A DNA stretch of 64,000 nt from Lepraria neglecta (lineage: Eukaryota; Ascomycota; Lecanoromycetes; Lecanorales; Stereocaulaceae): NCBI GenBank assembly GCA_033220425.1, contig CM065647.1:3534001-3598000 (forward strand), given 5' to 3'. Made by a program: the position numbers and the translations under genes. The notes below the pieces were generated by a model. It made no database searches. It worked only from the letters and a program-made list of their open reading frames with translations, and was not told where the DNA came from. Position 1 is the first letter of the stretch. Every line of letters starts with the position of its first letter. This document shows positions 20,935 through 32,759 of this stretch, in pieces.

Positions 20935-23552
20935 ACTCCAAAGCGGATCTACCCAATTTAGAGGACCGGGAATCGAGAAAAAGGGGTTGGTCGCCTCATT
21001 AGAGGCACTCGGATTATAATAACTCCCACCCACATCTTGGACTCCTGAGACGTGAGCGCAGTCGGTTATTGCGCTGTTCGGTGGAGGGAATTCCAACATA
21101 GTATAGTTGACTGGTTGGTATCCCTGAGCTGTATTCGTGTATTGGACATTGCAATGGGAGGTAGATATAGCCCCAGGAGGGTAGCCAACCATGACATCGT
21201 GACTCTTGCCTCCGATTGGAAGTCCAAAAGGCTCGTATGCTGCGCTGGCTTTAAGGCCGCGATAAGTGACATAGACCGATGGTGACGTGAATGTAAAGCC
21301 GTCGGAGACAAGAGTATAAGGCGTCGCAGCAGCAGGCGCAAGGGCAGACCTATTGGTTGGCGCTGTTGTGACTGGCCAGTAAAAAAGCTGCACTTCAGAT
21401 GCCCCGATCAAGCACGGTTGTCCGCAAGTATCATCACCTGGTACCTGGGCGACCGGTCCTACAGTTTCGTAAATTACTTCTGTGGTGCTTACCAGAGGAT
21501 TTACATTGGTATTGAGATAGGTGGAAGTCGCAAAAGGTACCACGGAGAAAAACATGCTGCTGTAGGCGCCAGGGCATGAGCATGGCAGTGGGTGGCCAAG
21601 CCAATCGAGGCAACCAGCTGAAGTATAGGGAACAGCGGATGGCACCTGCGTCCCGTTGAGCGCTACACCTGTTGAGATAGCTGTCATTACCCCGTCTACC
21701 ATGGCTAATTGTGCACCGCTTGTGATGGTTGAATTTGAAGGAGCTGTGCTGGACGATGCCAGGTTTGTGAGTGCTGTATTAGAGATTTTCCCAGTTGAGG
21801 GAGGTACAACAGAGTTGATAACTCCATTTGACTGCACTAGACCTGATAGCCCTGAAGTCGAGAGTGTCGAGTTCGATGAGGCCACATTCAGTTGTACCAA
21901 GTCTGATGAAGCTGTACCCAAAGATGTCAAACCCGAGGATGATGAAGCTGATGATAGTGCAGCTTGATTCATTGCCAAGTCTGCTAGCAGCGCATTAGAA
22001 GAGCTCGGACTTGATAGGGCAGTATTTGGTCCCTGGAAGCCGTTCATTATTTGTTGGGTTCCAGAAAATGACCCATATGATGTTGTGGAACTTGGAGACA
22101 TTGTATCTGAAGACACTGAGTCAGTCAGTGCTGGGTTGGGTCCCTGGTTGAGGTCTTTCATTTCCTGGGCTGCAAATGTTCGCCCACTTGATGCTACCGA
22201 GCTTGACTGCGATGGGCGTGATGTTGTCGAATCCGCTGCGTTCGATGATGCCGAAGTTAGTCCCTGGTCAACGGCTTTGATATCCTGAGCTTGATTCAAT
22301 TGCCCATTTACAATCATTGAGCTTGACTGTGATGAGCTCGGTACGATAGGGCCTGTCGTGTTCGAAATTGCCGAACTTGACGAGAGCAAATTTAATCCTT
22401 GAATAACTTCCCCATTCCGCTGATCCCCGCCCATTAGAGCGTTTGTTGTTACCGTGCTTGACTGTGTTAAGCTAGATGAGGTGTCGCTCGATATGGTCGA
22501 GCTTGCCAAGTTTGATAACGGAGAATTCAGTCCTTCACTCACGGCGTTTATATCATGCACTCCATTTTGTAGCTCGTTTGAAGACATGGAGCTGGATTGC
22601 GATGAGCTTGATGATATCGAATTCGATGTTGTCAAGCTCGCTGACACTGAGAGCGGCCAATCCCCGTTTTGGTTGAGATACTTCATCTCTCCAGTTCCAC
22701 TAGGCGACTCATTCAATATTATTGAGCTTGAGGTTCTCGAGGGCGTCGAGCTGGATAGCGTCGAGCTTGACGTTGACGAATTTGACATCATTGAGCTTGA
22801 AAAGCTTGAGGATGTCGAGCTCGATGAAGTCGTACCTGGTATGGGGACGGCATATCTGCGAACATATCTGGGGATGTAGCTGGCATGTCTAGGAGGCAAA
22901 ACTGTAATATGAAGATCATTTAGCTAGTCTAAATTTGAAGCTACCAACGTGGAATCAAAGCATTGGGAATGTGTGCAGCGCGTACTCTAAGCGCGTTGCT
23001 GGGCTTCATGGGTACTCCATCGCGTAATGCAAATGACATACGAAGACCGAGATACGCCAATCGATAGGTCGTGGGAATGGAGAGGTACGTACAGGCTGCA
23101 GCATCGCCCAGCGATATTAACGCGTACAGTATTCCAACTCCGAGTATCGATAGATCCGCATGGCGCATGCGCATCATGCACTGTGAAATGTTTAGATCCT
23201 TAGCCAGAAGGAGGGCGGAGTATGTAGCTATCACCGAAAGCTGAACGAGTGTGTATGCGCCATCGAATTAGGGCAGTGTATGTTGATACCACACCAACTG
23301 AACGTTATAAAGGAATGTAAAGTCTTTGAAGAATTGTAAAGTTGCAGCATCCTGCAGACTTATTGCATCTGCGAATATTAAGATCCCATTAGACGGCATT
23401 GAAATGGCAAATTGGTGCGGTCCCATGAGAGATCGAAAGACTTTGACTGGGTAGGTTCGCGCAATGAGGTGGGCCCAAGGGCTACATGACACGCCTAATC
23501 TATGAAGAATGCTACCCTGAGGCATCATCGAAAGCGAGGATTTGATCATCAT
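20935..23552 (-). CDS. Repetitive cell-surface protein, 5' half (host gene split by a copia element)
   Basis: N-terminal 833 residues of the gene whose other half is at 14467-17774. Exons 23295-23552, 22945-23240 and 22879-20935 join in frame (introns 54 and 65 bp). The first two exons encode at least two membrane helices (VIATYSALLLAKDL; GVGILYALISLGDAAACTYL) and LRDGVPMKPSNALRVRAAHI. The third is a 300-residue Ser/Thr/Asn-rich stalk with diverged repeats, then a folded Cys-containing region (AGCLDWLGHPLPCSCPGAYS; DDTCGQPCLIGASEVQLFYW; SAITDCAHVSGVQDVGG) ending PLNWVDPLWS at the target site. From this allele translation would stop at a TGA supplied by the LTR. The start at 23552 is the first in-frame ATG; an upstream exon is possible. 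Function unknown. Confidence 0.72.
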
Positions 23553-25432
23553 TGGCAATCCTGGCCCAGTTTCAGGCGAGATTACTTATCCATCAGGATT
23601 TATAAAGATTGGCATTGTGCCTCGGTTAGTCAAACCGATGTGTGCAAGTCTGAAGAATAGCTGTCACAGCTTCGTCAAGTGGGAAACTAAAGAGCAAGAA
23701 TCATGCAAGTGATGGTTGGAAAAGGTTCCCTGGAGACTCGGGAAGGCAGTGGTCGCCACTGTGGGTGTCAGCAATGATTGGCCTCAACTTTTCTGCATAT
23801 GCGAATCTAGAATCTCGTCATTGTTTCATCCGTTGAAAATCTTTCGAATGATCTCGGTCGATGACAAAGACGAAGGGTTGTGAACAGGTCTTCGAAATTT
23901 TCACGTGGATTGGATCCCAAAAGATACGCATTTCATAGCTCATGTTGCTTATTATTCGGTTATTATCGAAGGGAACAATACTATATGAATGTAGGAAGAG
24001 ATTAAGTGCAAGTCGTGATTTGCCGGGGCAGAGATACTTTCCAAATCATTTCCGACTTCTGGGGGCTTGTTGGCAGGGTGCCGCACGAAATGAATCTCAG
24101 ACGTTGAAGGCATGTTGATAGGGTGCTAGCCTAGGAACACCCTCGCTTATTGCTTTGCCAATCTCGTGGGCACGACTGTAACAACTATTTGTTGCCATCA
24201 GCCCCAGGCCTGCCTGCATCGCCATCTCCCCGGCTGGCGCCGCGCTTCCTCCTGTCCACCATATGCAGGCTCTCTTTCAGGTAATCTAGCCCTTTCTCGC
24301 GCCAACGCCGCGTGGATTGGCTGACCTTTCCGGGCTTGTGGCGGGCTTCTCTGTAAATTGCTTGGTCTTGAGCAGACCTGGGTTCAGGACACTTCATGGA
24401 CTGGCAATGGTGTTTGCGACACCAGCGGCAGGGCGGAGTTCTTTCCACGTCACTGTTATGGCAACAGCTGTCCCTATCATAGCAATGGCTAAATGCCCTC
24501 CCATGACAGTAGCATCGTATTGAATCCGTTGCGTAAGCTGAACTCCTGTACATCACTGCTTTCGACGGCGGATTTCGACAGTGATATAGTAGGCGATGGA
24601 GGATCGTTGTCGGCAAGGGGCTTCAGTGGTAGGGAATGTCTCGGAGGCAATGTAACAGCAGGGACGCGGCTATCGTTTTTTCAGAGCGGTCTGCTGGGAG
24701 GGGAACAGCGAAGCTTAGGAAGCAGTATCAACGCAAGTCCAGATCGCAGAAAAGCTGGCAAGGTCCTCCGTACTTTGGAAGGCACAGACGTTGTCTTCAG
24801 GCCAGCATCAAAGCTGGAGACTGCCCCTCTGATCCGTTGTAGCTTTCAATCGGGGGAACCGGCCGTTTCGTAAGAGAATGGAAGTTTGGGCCACGCGACG
24901 CTAAGGCTTGGCACGGTCCCCCTTCGTGACTTCCCTCTCAAATCGGGCGTCGACCATAATTCTAAGCACAACTGTCATCCAATGTATAATTGGCGTATTA
25001 GGTGTCATGCGGTGTGATAAGGCTCTTTATGACCAATCAAGCATCATAGAATTGTGCAGCAGCTGCGCTACTCACCATGCCAGTGCCAAAATTGCCTGGC
25101 GCGATACTGCCAATCGGGCAGGGCTACAGCAGCTGAGGCAATGTCCATTCCATCGCTAGGATTTCGGCCGAGAGCGACGTCTGTAAGTAGATATTACAAA
25201 GCTTGGTGTACCATCCGCAAGGATTAGTGCGTGCCCCGCCGATGCGCTGTGTCTCGCTATCTTTTCGACAATTCACGCAGCGCCAACTTACAAAAGAATT
25301 GGATTGTTCTCTTGCTAATGTGTATCGATCTTTTTGAGTGCACAAGTGTCAAGCGCATGTCTATTTTTTTGCATCCTGACCCTCTGGAATCTAGCTCCCC
25401 TCTCTAAGTCATCTTTGTTATCTCAGCCGGTC
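23553..25432. other. Intergenic, no supported gene
   Basis: Divergent spacer between the split surface-protein gene and the 722-aa membrane-protein gene. A hydrophobic frame near 24935-25010 (+) could be a scrap of a membrane protein, but has no start or partner exons. Other open frames overlap on both strands and show no family signal. Confidence 0.45.
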
Positions 25433-27714
25433 ATGAGCGGTTCTAAGACTGATTTTGTTCGATCCGGTCTGTATACTGATTATGGGAGGCATTCGCTAGC
25501 TCGTATGGCGTTTCACAGTATTGATAATGTTCTTACCCGATTCTGATCTACGGTCACAGAAAAACAATGGCTGTGGGACAGCTTTCGAGCAACTCTCTGG
25601 ACAAATTTCTTGGCAATCTTGGTGACGATAGCCCTGGCACGACTCTTCAGACTACTCCAACGTGTACGCTTTCATATCGCTGAGAATAACAAAGGCATTG
25701 GCGCGGGCACAACAGGAAATGTTTTACCGTCACAGCTCATTGGCCTGCCAAGACTTCCTCAAACCGCAAGCCATGCTTCTTCCTTGACAGCCAACAGTTT
25801 TTCGACCGGTTCGCAAATCCAGAGTCGACTCTTCCAAGATCTGTCTATTGTCAGAGAGCAAACGACCCCGGATAGCAAAGGTTGGCACCAGATACTTGAT
25901 GCCCTGAAGCGCATCTTCGCTAGTCCACCGCATCTTCCCGGCGCTGGTCAACTGAATCCAAGTTCCAAAATTGCCAGAAGCCCATTATCACGACGATATT
26001 GGCGGGAGCTATGGGAGCATATGGACATCAAATCAAATTTGCCGCAATTGATTGGTGGTCTACTCTATTTACTTGCGTATCTAGGAGTGCTTGCCTGCGG
26101 CGTGCTTACTGCCCAATTAGCAACGGATAGCACGGCTATCTCGGCATCTCCAGACTGCGGGCTCTATCTGCCGGATAGTTCTCTCGACGCTGAGACAGCT
26201 GTCAGGATCTCCAGACCATATGAGTTCGATGCACAGGTGGAAAGTGCCGCACTCGCCCAAAGTTGCTACAAGACGCCAGCTGCGACAGACGACTGTAATT
26301 TCTTTACACATCATTCTATCGATTTTAGTGTTCATAGAAACGCACCGTGCCCTTTTGAGGGCAGCTTGTGCCACGGTGGACCTAAGAGTGCCATATCATT
26401 TTCGACTGGATCAATCAACGCTAGAGTTATTGGTATCAATGCACCTAAAACTTACGAATTTCGGCGGAACTCAACTTGCTCACCTCTCAATATGAACGAG
26501 ACATTTATTCGACAATCAAAAGACAACGGTGGTCGCGTCCATCATTATTACTATGGCAGCGCTACCCCGTTAGCTGGCCCTGAAACCGATTGGTGTTACC
26601 TAACAAGGGATGCTGCATACATGCCTGATGCTCCTGGATACCTCGTCAAGTACGTCTCTCTCCATTGACTCTATCCCTAGAGCTGAGATAGCCTAAAGAC
26701 TGATGCTATTATTCACGCAGTAGTCTCTTCACCGATAGCGGAAATAGTTGGAGCCAGAACGAATGGGACCCAATACCAGAATTGAGACCTCCCCCTGGCT
26801 CAAGTCTGTCCATACTTTTTGTGAACGTCCAGAAAACATTCTATTCATCACCGCGACATGATCCTATCTTCCCGGCTGAGACACGCCACCATATCGAAGG
26901 TCTTGACCAGACTTACTATATCAATTCGCTTGGCCACGCCACGGTGATGGCTTGTGTGGACCGCACAGAGTGGCGAGATCCGGACTACGGAGATGCTTGG
27001 TCGAGCATGGACCAACTCCCAGCTCTATCCCCCCAGGATCCACGGGTCTATGCCGGACTGTGGCTAATGAGATACTCACTTCTCAACTCGAACGTCTTTC
27101 AGTCGATAGAAATGCGACTTGCAAACACATTTGATGCCCAATCCAGGATCAGCAGTTTCGTTTCTCTCGACATGCCTGAAAACCAATGGGAGATTGAAGT
27201 GGAACGCTTTTTCAAAATTTCGCTCGCGAGGATCCAGATCAACGCCCGGAACATAGCTCGAGGCGTGCCGGCAAAGTATGAAGGATGGTACAAAAGGGCA
27301 AACAACGACACGATTTGCATGGACAACTATCTTTTCCAGACTCAAGGCTGGACTAATGTCAACTATACAGTGTCACTTCTCGTACTAGTCCCATGTCTAA
27401 TGCTCCTGGTCTTGGCTATTCCAAGTGGTGAAGAAGAGCTATGGCCAGAACCAGTTTTAAGGCATCTGTCCCAGATATCTGGTGGGAAAGCCAGCCTCAA
27501 GATCATTCAAGCGGTCAAGGGCTACTTGATCTCTGCCACGTCTAATGCCTGCAATATCATCTTCAATAAGCATACCTGGAGACGAGTTTGGCAAACATCG
27601 AAGAGAGTCATAAATTCGAGCCCAGGATTGCTCCGAGCAGCCCGTTACGGTGAAGGAGTGGGCAGACAACTAGAAGAAATTTCAACCGTATTCTTCTCTG
27701 GCTTTGCTCATTGA
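25433..27714 (+). CDS. Fungal multi-helix membrane protein of unknown function
   Basis: Three exons, 25433-25517, 25560-26649 and 26721-27714, give 722 aa with both joins in frame. Visible order: a short N-terminus (SGLYTDYGRHSLARM), a helix (TNFLAILVTIALARLFRLL), a soluble loop, a second helix (LIGGLLYLLAYLGVLACGVL), a large extracellular-type region with many Cys and N-glycosylation sites (SPDCGLYLPDSSLDAETAVR; CPFEGSLCHGG; NETFI), a further soluble domain (ALSPQDPRVYAGLWLMRYSL), and a third helix (VSLLVLVPCLMLLVLAIP). It looks like a filamentous-fungus membrane protein family that I know only as hypothetical. The 43-bp first intron is the least certain join; a more upstream start is possible. 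Confidence 0.75.
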
Positions 27715-28139
27715 AGCAGACGTCCTAAGGGGAGTACTTTCTAACGAGAAAGACCCTATCGATGATTTCGACACTACTCTATCTTTCGGGTAATATACAG
27801 CTTAGAAGTCGCCGAAGTCACTCAAGCAGTTATGAAATACGCTACGCTTGGCGCCGTCCCGCCCGACTGAACTGAATTCGCTTCATTTGATTGGCAGTCT
27901 TTGCAAATCACCTGCTTACTCTAAAAGACAAAGCTAATACCCAACAACACGTGCTATATCCGCGCTAGAGCGAAACCAAACACTGACTGCATACATCAAG
28001 AGAAATGTCCGGTCTTCCCGCATTTACAGCCACTGGCCTATCTGACACATCAATCCCTTTGACGCTCCCAGTTGCCAATTCACTTGAAAATCCGTCACCC
28101 ATCCGGAGGAACCCGAGCCGTACTGGCACTCCCATGACT
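27715..28139. other. Convergent 3' spacer
   Basis: Between two genes that end towards each other. No further gene. The plus-strand frame from 28005 is antisense to the 28140-28598 gene. Confidence 0.55.
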
Positions 28140-28598
28140 CTACACTTGAACTTTGTTAAGAAGTTCCGGGCCCTGGCTATACTGGCTCACACCGGCCGGG
28201 CGGTTCGGCGCTCGACGCACGCGTTCGAGCGCAGCCTGTGGAGTCTCGTTTGCAAGCGTCCTCAAGAAAGCACCCATATCCTGACGCGGTTCTTGGCCTA
28301 TGTAGTGGAGTTGCTCCATAAAACTGTTGATGACTTGGCCTGTTAGGGGGAGTATGGTATCATTCTGGTCCAAGAACCGGAGCGCCCCCAGATTAGGATC
28401 GTTCGGCTCGCCGCGTAATTGTGCAAGAAGAACGTCGGCAGTGTGGTTGGCCGTGAAGAGCTTGTATTTAACCACTCCTTCCGCAGGGCAGGATTGTCCT
28501 GATCGGAGGAGTTGATGTATTAGGTGTGCTGATGTTTGGGGTGGTACGGCGACTGGGCGGCCGATGTGGTCGGTGAAGTGGAGGAGGAAGAGGGACAT
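28140..28598 (-). CDS. Small unrecognised protein, tandem paralogue A
   Basis: 152 aa from the ATG at 28598 (MSLFLLHFTDHIGRPVAVPP). No domain I recognise. Core motif: a hydrophobic start, then TSAHLIHQLLRSG, VLLAQLRGEPNDPNLGALRF, and TGQVINSFMEQLHYIG, which align with the pseudogene at 29203-29733, so this is a real family. No signal peptide or membrane helix is evident. The frame is open upstream to 28820, but that part has no match in the paralogue. Confidence 0.6.
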   Translation of the reverse strand: MSLFLLHFTDHIGRPVAVPPQTSAHLIHQLLRSGQSCPAEGVVKYKLFTANHTADVLLAQLRGEPNDPNLGALRFLDQNDTILPLTGQVINSFMEQLHYIGQEPRQDMGAFLRTLANETPQAALERVRRAPNRPAGVSQYSQGPELLNKVQV

Positions 28599-29202
28599 TT
28601 TTGCGAGCAATGGTTGGATGGTGATGGTCTGATGGAGAGAGGACTTTAGTGCGTGGGGAAAGTTGAGGCTTTGGAGAGAGCGGTTTGGTCTACTTATCGA
28701 ATGAAGATGCAGAAAGATGAGGGATTGATTATCACGAGTACATACATGGAAACGTGACCTGGAAAACACAAGCATAAAATTACCTAGGTGAATTCGATGC
28801 TGCTGGTTTTTGTATTTCATGAGCTGGCAACTGTTGACCCGATTTCATTGGGACAGTCCTCATACTAGTGCTATACAGGTTCAAACTCGTTGACCTTTAC
28901 AGCAAGTGGGCAACAGGGCGAATAGAAATTGACCTTTCTCAAATCACAAACCTATACAGCATGATTGGATCGCTGGCTGAGGATTTGTGCCACAATTAAG
29001 GACTAGCGAATCGTTATCCCATCTTCTGGGTTATCCTTCTTCATGTGTTTGCTACGTCTACAAAAACCGAACAAAACTTCAATAAACGCTTCTACTCGTC
29101 CGAGTGAAAGCACCAAGCAATGAATAGAAGGACGGCCGGACCCTATATCAAGCCCCTTCGCTAATCGAGAACTGCGTTCATCACCTTCGTTCTCTTGTCG
29201 AC
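28599..29202. other. Intergenic between the two paralogues
   Basis: No gene seen. Holds the promoter of the 28140-28598 gene and the 3' flank of its decayed paralogue. Confidence 0.55.
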
Positions 29203-29733
29203 CTATTTGACTTCTCCAGAAGCCTTGCCACCTGCAGCTCCATCCCCGTCCCCATCCTTCTCCTTCCGCACATCTACCTGAGGTCCTGCTGGTGTCTTCT
29301 CGACCGCCCTAGTCCTCGGACCGTAAATGTACTCACTCGAACCGACAGCTCGATCTGGCCTTGAACGCAACTGTTGCAACGTGCCCTCTGGCGTATGATA
29401 AACCCTCACGAAGGAAACCACGTCCGGGCCAGGCACTTATCCTAAGCGATGGAACTCATTCATAAATTCACTCGTTATTTGAAACGAAGGATTCAGTGGT
29501 CGCCCTCTGCTGTCAATGAAAATGATAAAGCCCGAGTTAAACGGGCGTGGTATCTGGCGTAGGTCTGCGAGGAGGCTGTCTGGGAAATCATCTATGGTAG
29601 TGAGGTGTAGAATGGGACTTGATCTTCCGGCTGGGATTATCTTTAAGCGAAGGAGGTGGTGCATTAGGTCTGTTGACCTTTGGCGTGATATGGTGACTGC
29701 GTAGCCTTCGTGGTCAAGGCCTTGGACTGGCAT
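29203..29733 (-). pseudogene. Small unrecognised protein, tandem paralogue B with an in-frame stop
   Basis: Same layout as the 28140-28598 gene: STDLMHHLLRLKIIPAG, SLLADLRQIPRPFNSGFIIF, FQITSEFMNEFHRLG, and after the break VVSFVRVYHTPEGTLQQLRS with RPDRAVG. A single TAA at 29437-29439 splits the frame at the place where the paralogue reads YIGQEPRQD. Both sides keep family similarity, so the stop is young, or is read through, or the true structure has an intron I cannot see. ATG at 29733; the C-tail is Lys/Glu/Gly-rich. Confidence 0.65.
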
Positions 29734-30509
29734 GTTGACGGTAATGAGGCTGTGGTATACGTTTTTGAGATCTACTTGGTAAGTGGGCGATGATTAGAGG
29801 AAGGTCACATATTTTGATAAGAGGATGTGTTCTGCTACTAATACCCAGAGTGGGCGCAAGACAAAGGAGCAAACAATGAGTGTGCACGTATGGAAACAAT
29901 AACACTAGTCAGGTGTGAAGGGATACAGGAAACGACTAGCTCTTGCCAAATCTGAAAGTTATTTTGACACAAATTCAGCGTGACCAGTGAATTTTCCCCA
30001 TGATCGCATGATTCCTGGCCACCTCTGTATTTGTCCTTGGGCGCGAAACGCTTATGGAGCGTGAGTCAATCTAGTCAATGTCGTAAGCTACGTACTAAGG
30101 ATATGACTTTGCAAACTTGTTAGGAAGCGTTGCTATGTCCCTTATGGTAGTCACTCCGCATTTCCAATTTCTTTCGATTGCTTCTCCAGTGATGTCGCTG
30201 TCTCTTTGAACACATTCATCTATGTTGGCGTTTCCCACTCTATTGGCAAAGGCTTATGGCTGTTCGATTCTACAGGTTATCGTTGATGCTGCTGCGGCTC
30301 CCGGTGCTGCCACGATTCAATGTTATGTCTGTGCTCTTCTGGTATCAGAGAGTAAAAATTCGTCCACTATATTGGTTCCATGAATTGTGCCATGGACGGG
30401 GAAATGGACCAATCAACACTGTTATGTCTGCTCTTTCCCGTCTCCCGATCCGGTTAACGTTCCAGCTGTGTAGTCAGGGTTTCTAGGCTTTGTGAAGGTC
30501 TAAGTAGCT
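29734..30509. other. Intergenic, no gene seen
   Basis: No open frame with recognisable content on either strand. Confidence 0.5.
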
Positions 30510-30620
30510 TTATGAGAACTCTGTATGATGGATTTGACGGTTGAGGTGATCGCGCAAGGTGAAGCCGTGCTTGGGCTTCTTTGTGGTGGACGTGGGTGGC
30601 TTTTCATTCGACATGGACAT
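30510..30620 (-). CDS. Possible 36-aa small protein
   Basis: ATG at 30620, reading MSMSNEKPPTSTTKKPK and then DHLNRQIHHTEFS to a TAA. It resembles a second short frame at 34625-34718 (MATSNKMTTTSSTTNTKP, then in part DHLDRRI), which is the only reason to list it. It may be a first exon or a fragment of a larger gene. Confidence 0.2.
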   Translation of the reverse strand: MSMSNEKPPTSTTKKPKHGFTLRDHLNRQIHHTEFS

Positions 30621-31756
30621 TATAGTAGTTTTGAGTTTGATGAGAAGTTGTATGCAGTATGATCTTGCTGAGGCATGACAAGGTTTCTTAAAACTAATAG
30701 GCAGCAGAATGAGAGATCTATTCATCGTGAATGAATGAACGGAAAAGATGGATAAAGGCTTCTGGTATGCTCTTCCGGTCCTATCGGATTGCTAAGGTGA
30801 TGTTGACGTTTGCTGCTTCGTGGTCCATTACTACAACCCAGTGACTGGAGCAAAGGAACTCGCATTGATCTCGTTGTTATTTGGCTTGGCTCTAGAATCA
30901 TCCGCATCTTTCAAGATCATGCGTTACCGATTTTAGAAGCTCCCAAAGCTGACGAAGAACGTTGAGTATCTTAGTTGATGTGGGTGATTAACCATCGTTG
31001 GTATAATCGTGAACTTGTGGTCGCTATACTCGGGCGATTCATGGCAATTCTGAATGTGGAAAAGGGGTTATGCATAAGGCGGAAAACACTGTAGAGTGCA
31101 CGACTCTTTGTGTGATGCAAGAGACCAATAGCAAACCAGTAACACCGGCCGTTGCTATTTCTGAAATCGCGCGGGGAACGGCGCAGAACCGGAATAAGAA
31201 GAAGTTCCATAGGTTTCAGCCGCTTATTCCTCTTTCATTTCTAGCACTTCCCGATCCGTTACAGCGTACGAAGACATTTGACAGGGTCAGCAAGTGAATC
31301 GATCCCAGGCCTGCATTCTCTCTGGTATCAAGTCGCTGAACGAGACGTTGAACAAGAGACAATCGGAAATACATTTGACCAACCAACAAGCTTGCCTTAA
31401 GGCCATGTTTTATCGTAATGAAGCAACAAGGGTGCAACTTTTGCAGGAGCTTTTGGCAGCCGGTTTTTAATACTGGTGTACGAATAGACGAACTTGTATA
31501 TAAGGAAGACAAATGCGCCCTCGAGAGTGGTCTACCACCAAATCACCAGCTTCATTTACCTCCAACCACATTCCAAGAGAATCCTTTTCAATCGTCGTTA
31601 TACAGTTATACAATTCCAAACATGCATCTAGTATTTATCGAAATAGCCTTCTAGGTTAGTACTACTCTTGCTCAAAGGGCTAGTCCTCGATCATATTTAG
31701 TAAATGTATGTATTCGGTTATGAGTCAGACGAATTAGCCTAATGTTTGGAATATAG
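30621..31756. other. Intergenic, no supported gene
   Basis: Short frames only on both strands, none with a partner exon or a known family. Confidence 0.45.
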
Positions 31757-32089
31757 CGAGCAGGCTGTCCGTGTGATGGTGTTCCTCCAACCAACACCAG
31801 TGGCAATTACCTTTGCAACAATACGTTGCTCGGAACCTCAGAAAGCCTTTCTAGCACAATTTCAGCACTGGCCACGTCCTAGACTCGTTTTGGCAATTAT
31901 TTTACGATGGATTTCCTATCAAGCAACCGTGGCGCTGAATTGGCTGCTGCTTTCCTTAATAAGTACGCACCAAGCGGCCGCAGCTACACATACCCAGACT
32001 GCCAAGGGTTCTTTCATGCCTCAGGACCTGGATCAAGCCCGTGGCCTGATATGCCCAACTGCGGCTCAACCATAGCTGCCTTCGAATAA
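31757..32089 (+). pseudogene. Unassigned coding fragment, secreted-protein-like
   Basis: One frame with coding character: CPCDGVPPTNTSGNYLC near the start and, towards the end, AELAAAFLNKYAPSGRSYTY and ASGPGSSPWPDMPNCGS. Cys, Asn-Thr-Ser and Gly-rich content suggests a secreted protein. No start, no signal peptide and no whole domain are present, so it looks like a broken piece of a larger gene. Family not recognised. Confidence 0.35.
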
Positions 32090-32170
32090 CCCTTGGAAAA
32101 TGGTACTTTCATTGACCGATTCGGGAGTAACAGTGGTACGTTGCAGCCGTTTTGCTGGATCCCTAGATAT

Positions 32171-32224
32171 CCTATCTATCTACCTTACCGTCCTATGGTA
32201 AATCGTCGACTTTAGATAGATAGG
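32171..32224. repeat. Perfect 12-bp inverted repeat forming a hairpin
   Basis: CCTATCTATCTA at 32171-32182 pairs with TAGATAGATAGG at 32213-32224; inside the loop TTACC and GGTAA form a second short stem. It could be a 3' processing structure or a remnant of a small inverted-repeat element. No terminator role is claimed. Confidence 0.55.
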
Positions 32225-32759
32225 TCTTTAAAGGACCGTTTATAGAAACAACCTCTTAGAGGGTTATCTTCTATATTAATAAACTAGCTGTTTGTTTATG
32301 AAGATTAGTATCAGGCTGCAGTGGAAGTTTTGAAAATCCTTTAGCGATGAGAGGAAGTGCACGCATTGTCCCGCCACATACACGTAGAGGAGACGACAAG
32401 TGAAGAGACACGATAAAAGTGCACTGATGGAAACGAAAACGAAAACACTGGCCGTGTGCGAAGGCAAGCAGGGGGTGACTTAGGTGAAAGTAATCGTGCT
32501 ATTTGAGGCATGCTAAGCAATCACTTTTGAGTCTTTGGTTCGATATTACCTTATCCCCCTCCCAGTCATATCCATCAAGGCTCCACTACCCCTGAGATCC
32601 TCATGATGCAACCACTAGAGCGCTAGACCGGCGAACCTCGCCATCCTCACCAAATGTGATATCAAGGCCTAGATGAATTTAACTTGTTCCTCACCATACA
32701 GCAGACCATATTGTCTTGCCACGATCATGTCCGCATTCCAAAGCTAACCCAGAATTCTT
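32225..32759. other. Intergenic, no gene seen
   Basis: Holds a second short palindromic patch (ggtctttaaaggacc, about 32223-32237) beside the hairpin, then the 3' flank of the decayed PTH11-like gene. Confidence 0.5.

Noticed and set aside
22085-22879. Acidic plus-strand frames
   Set aside because: Antisense of the Ser-rich stalk; repeats GAGCTTGA-type only because the other strand encodes SSS runs.
24185-24873. Overlapping 126-143 codon frames on both strands
   Set aside because: No recognisable domain on either strand and no supporting exons nearby.
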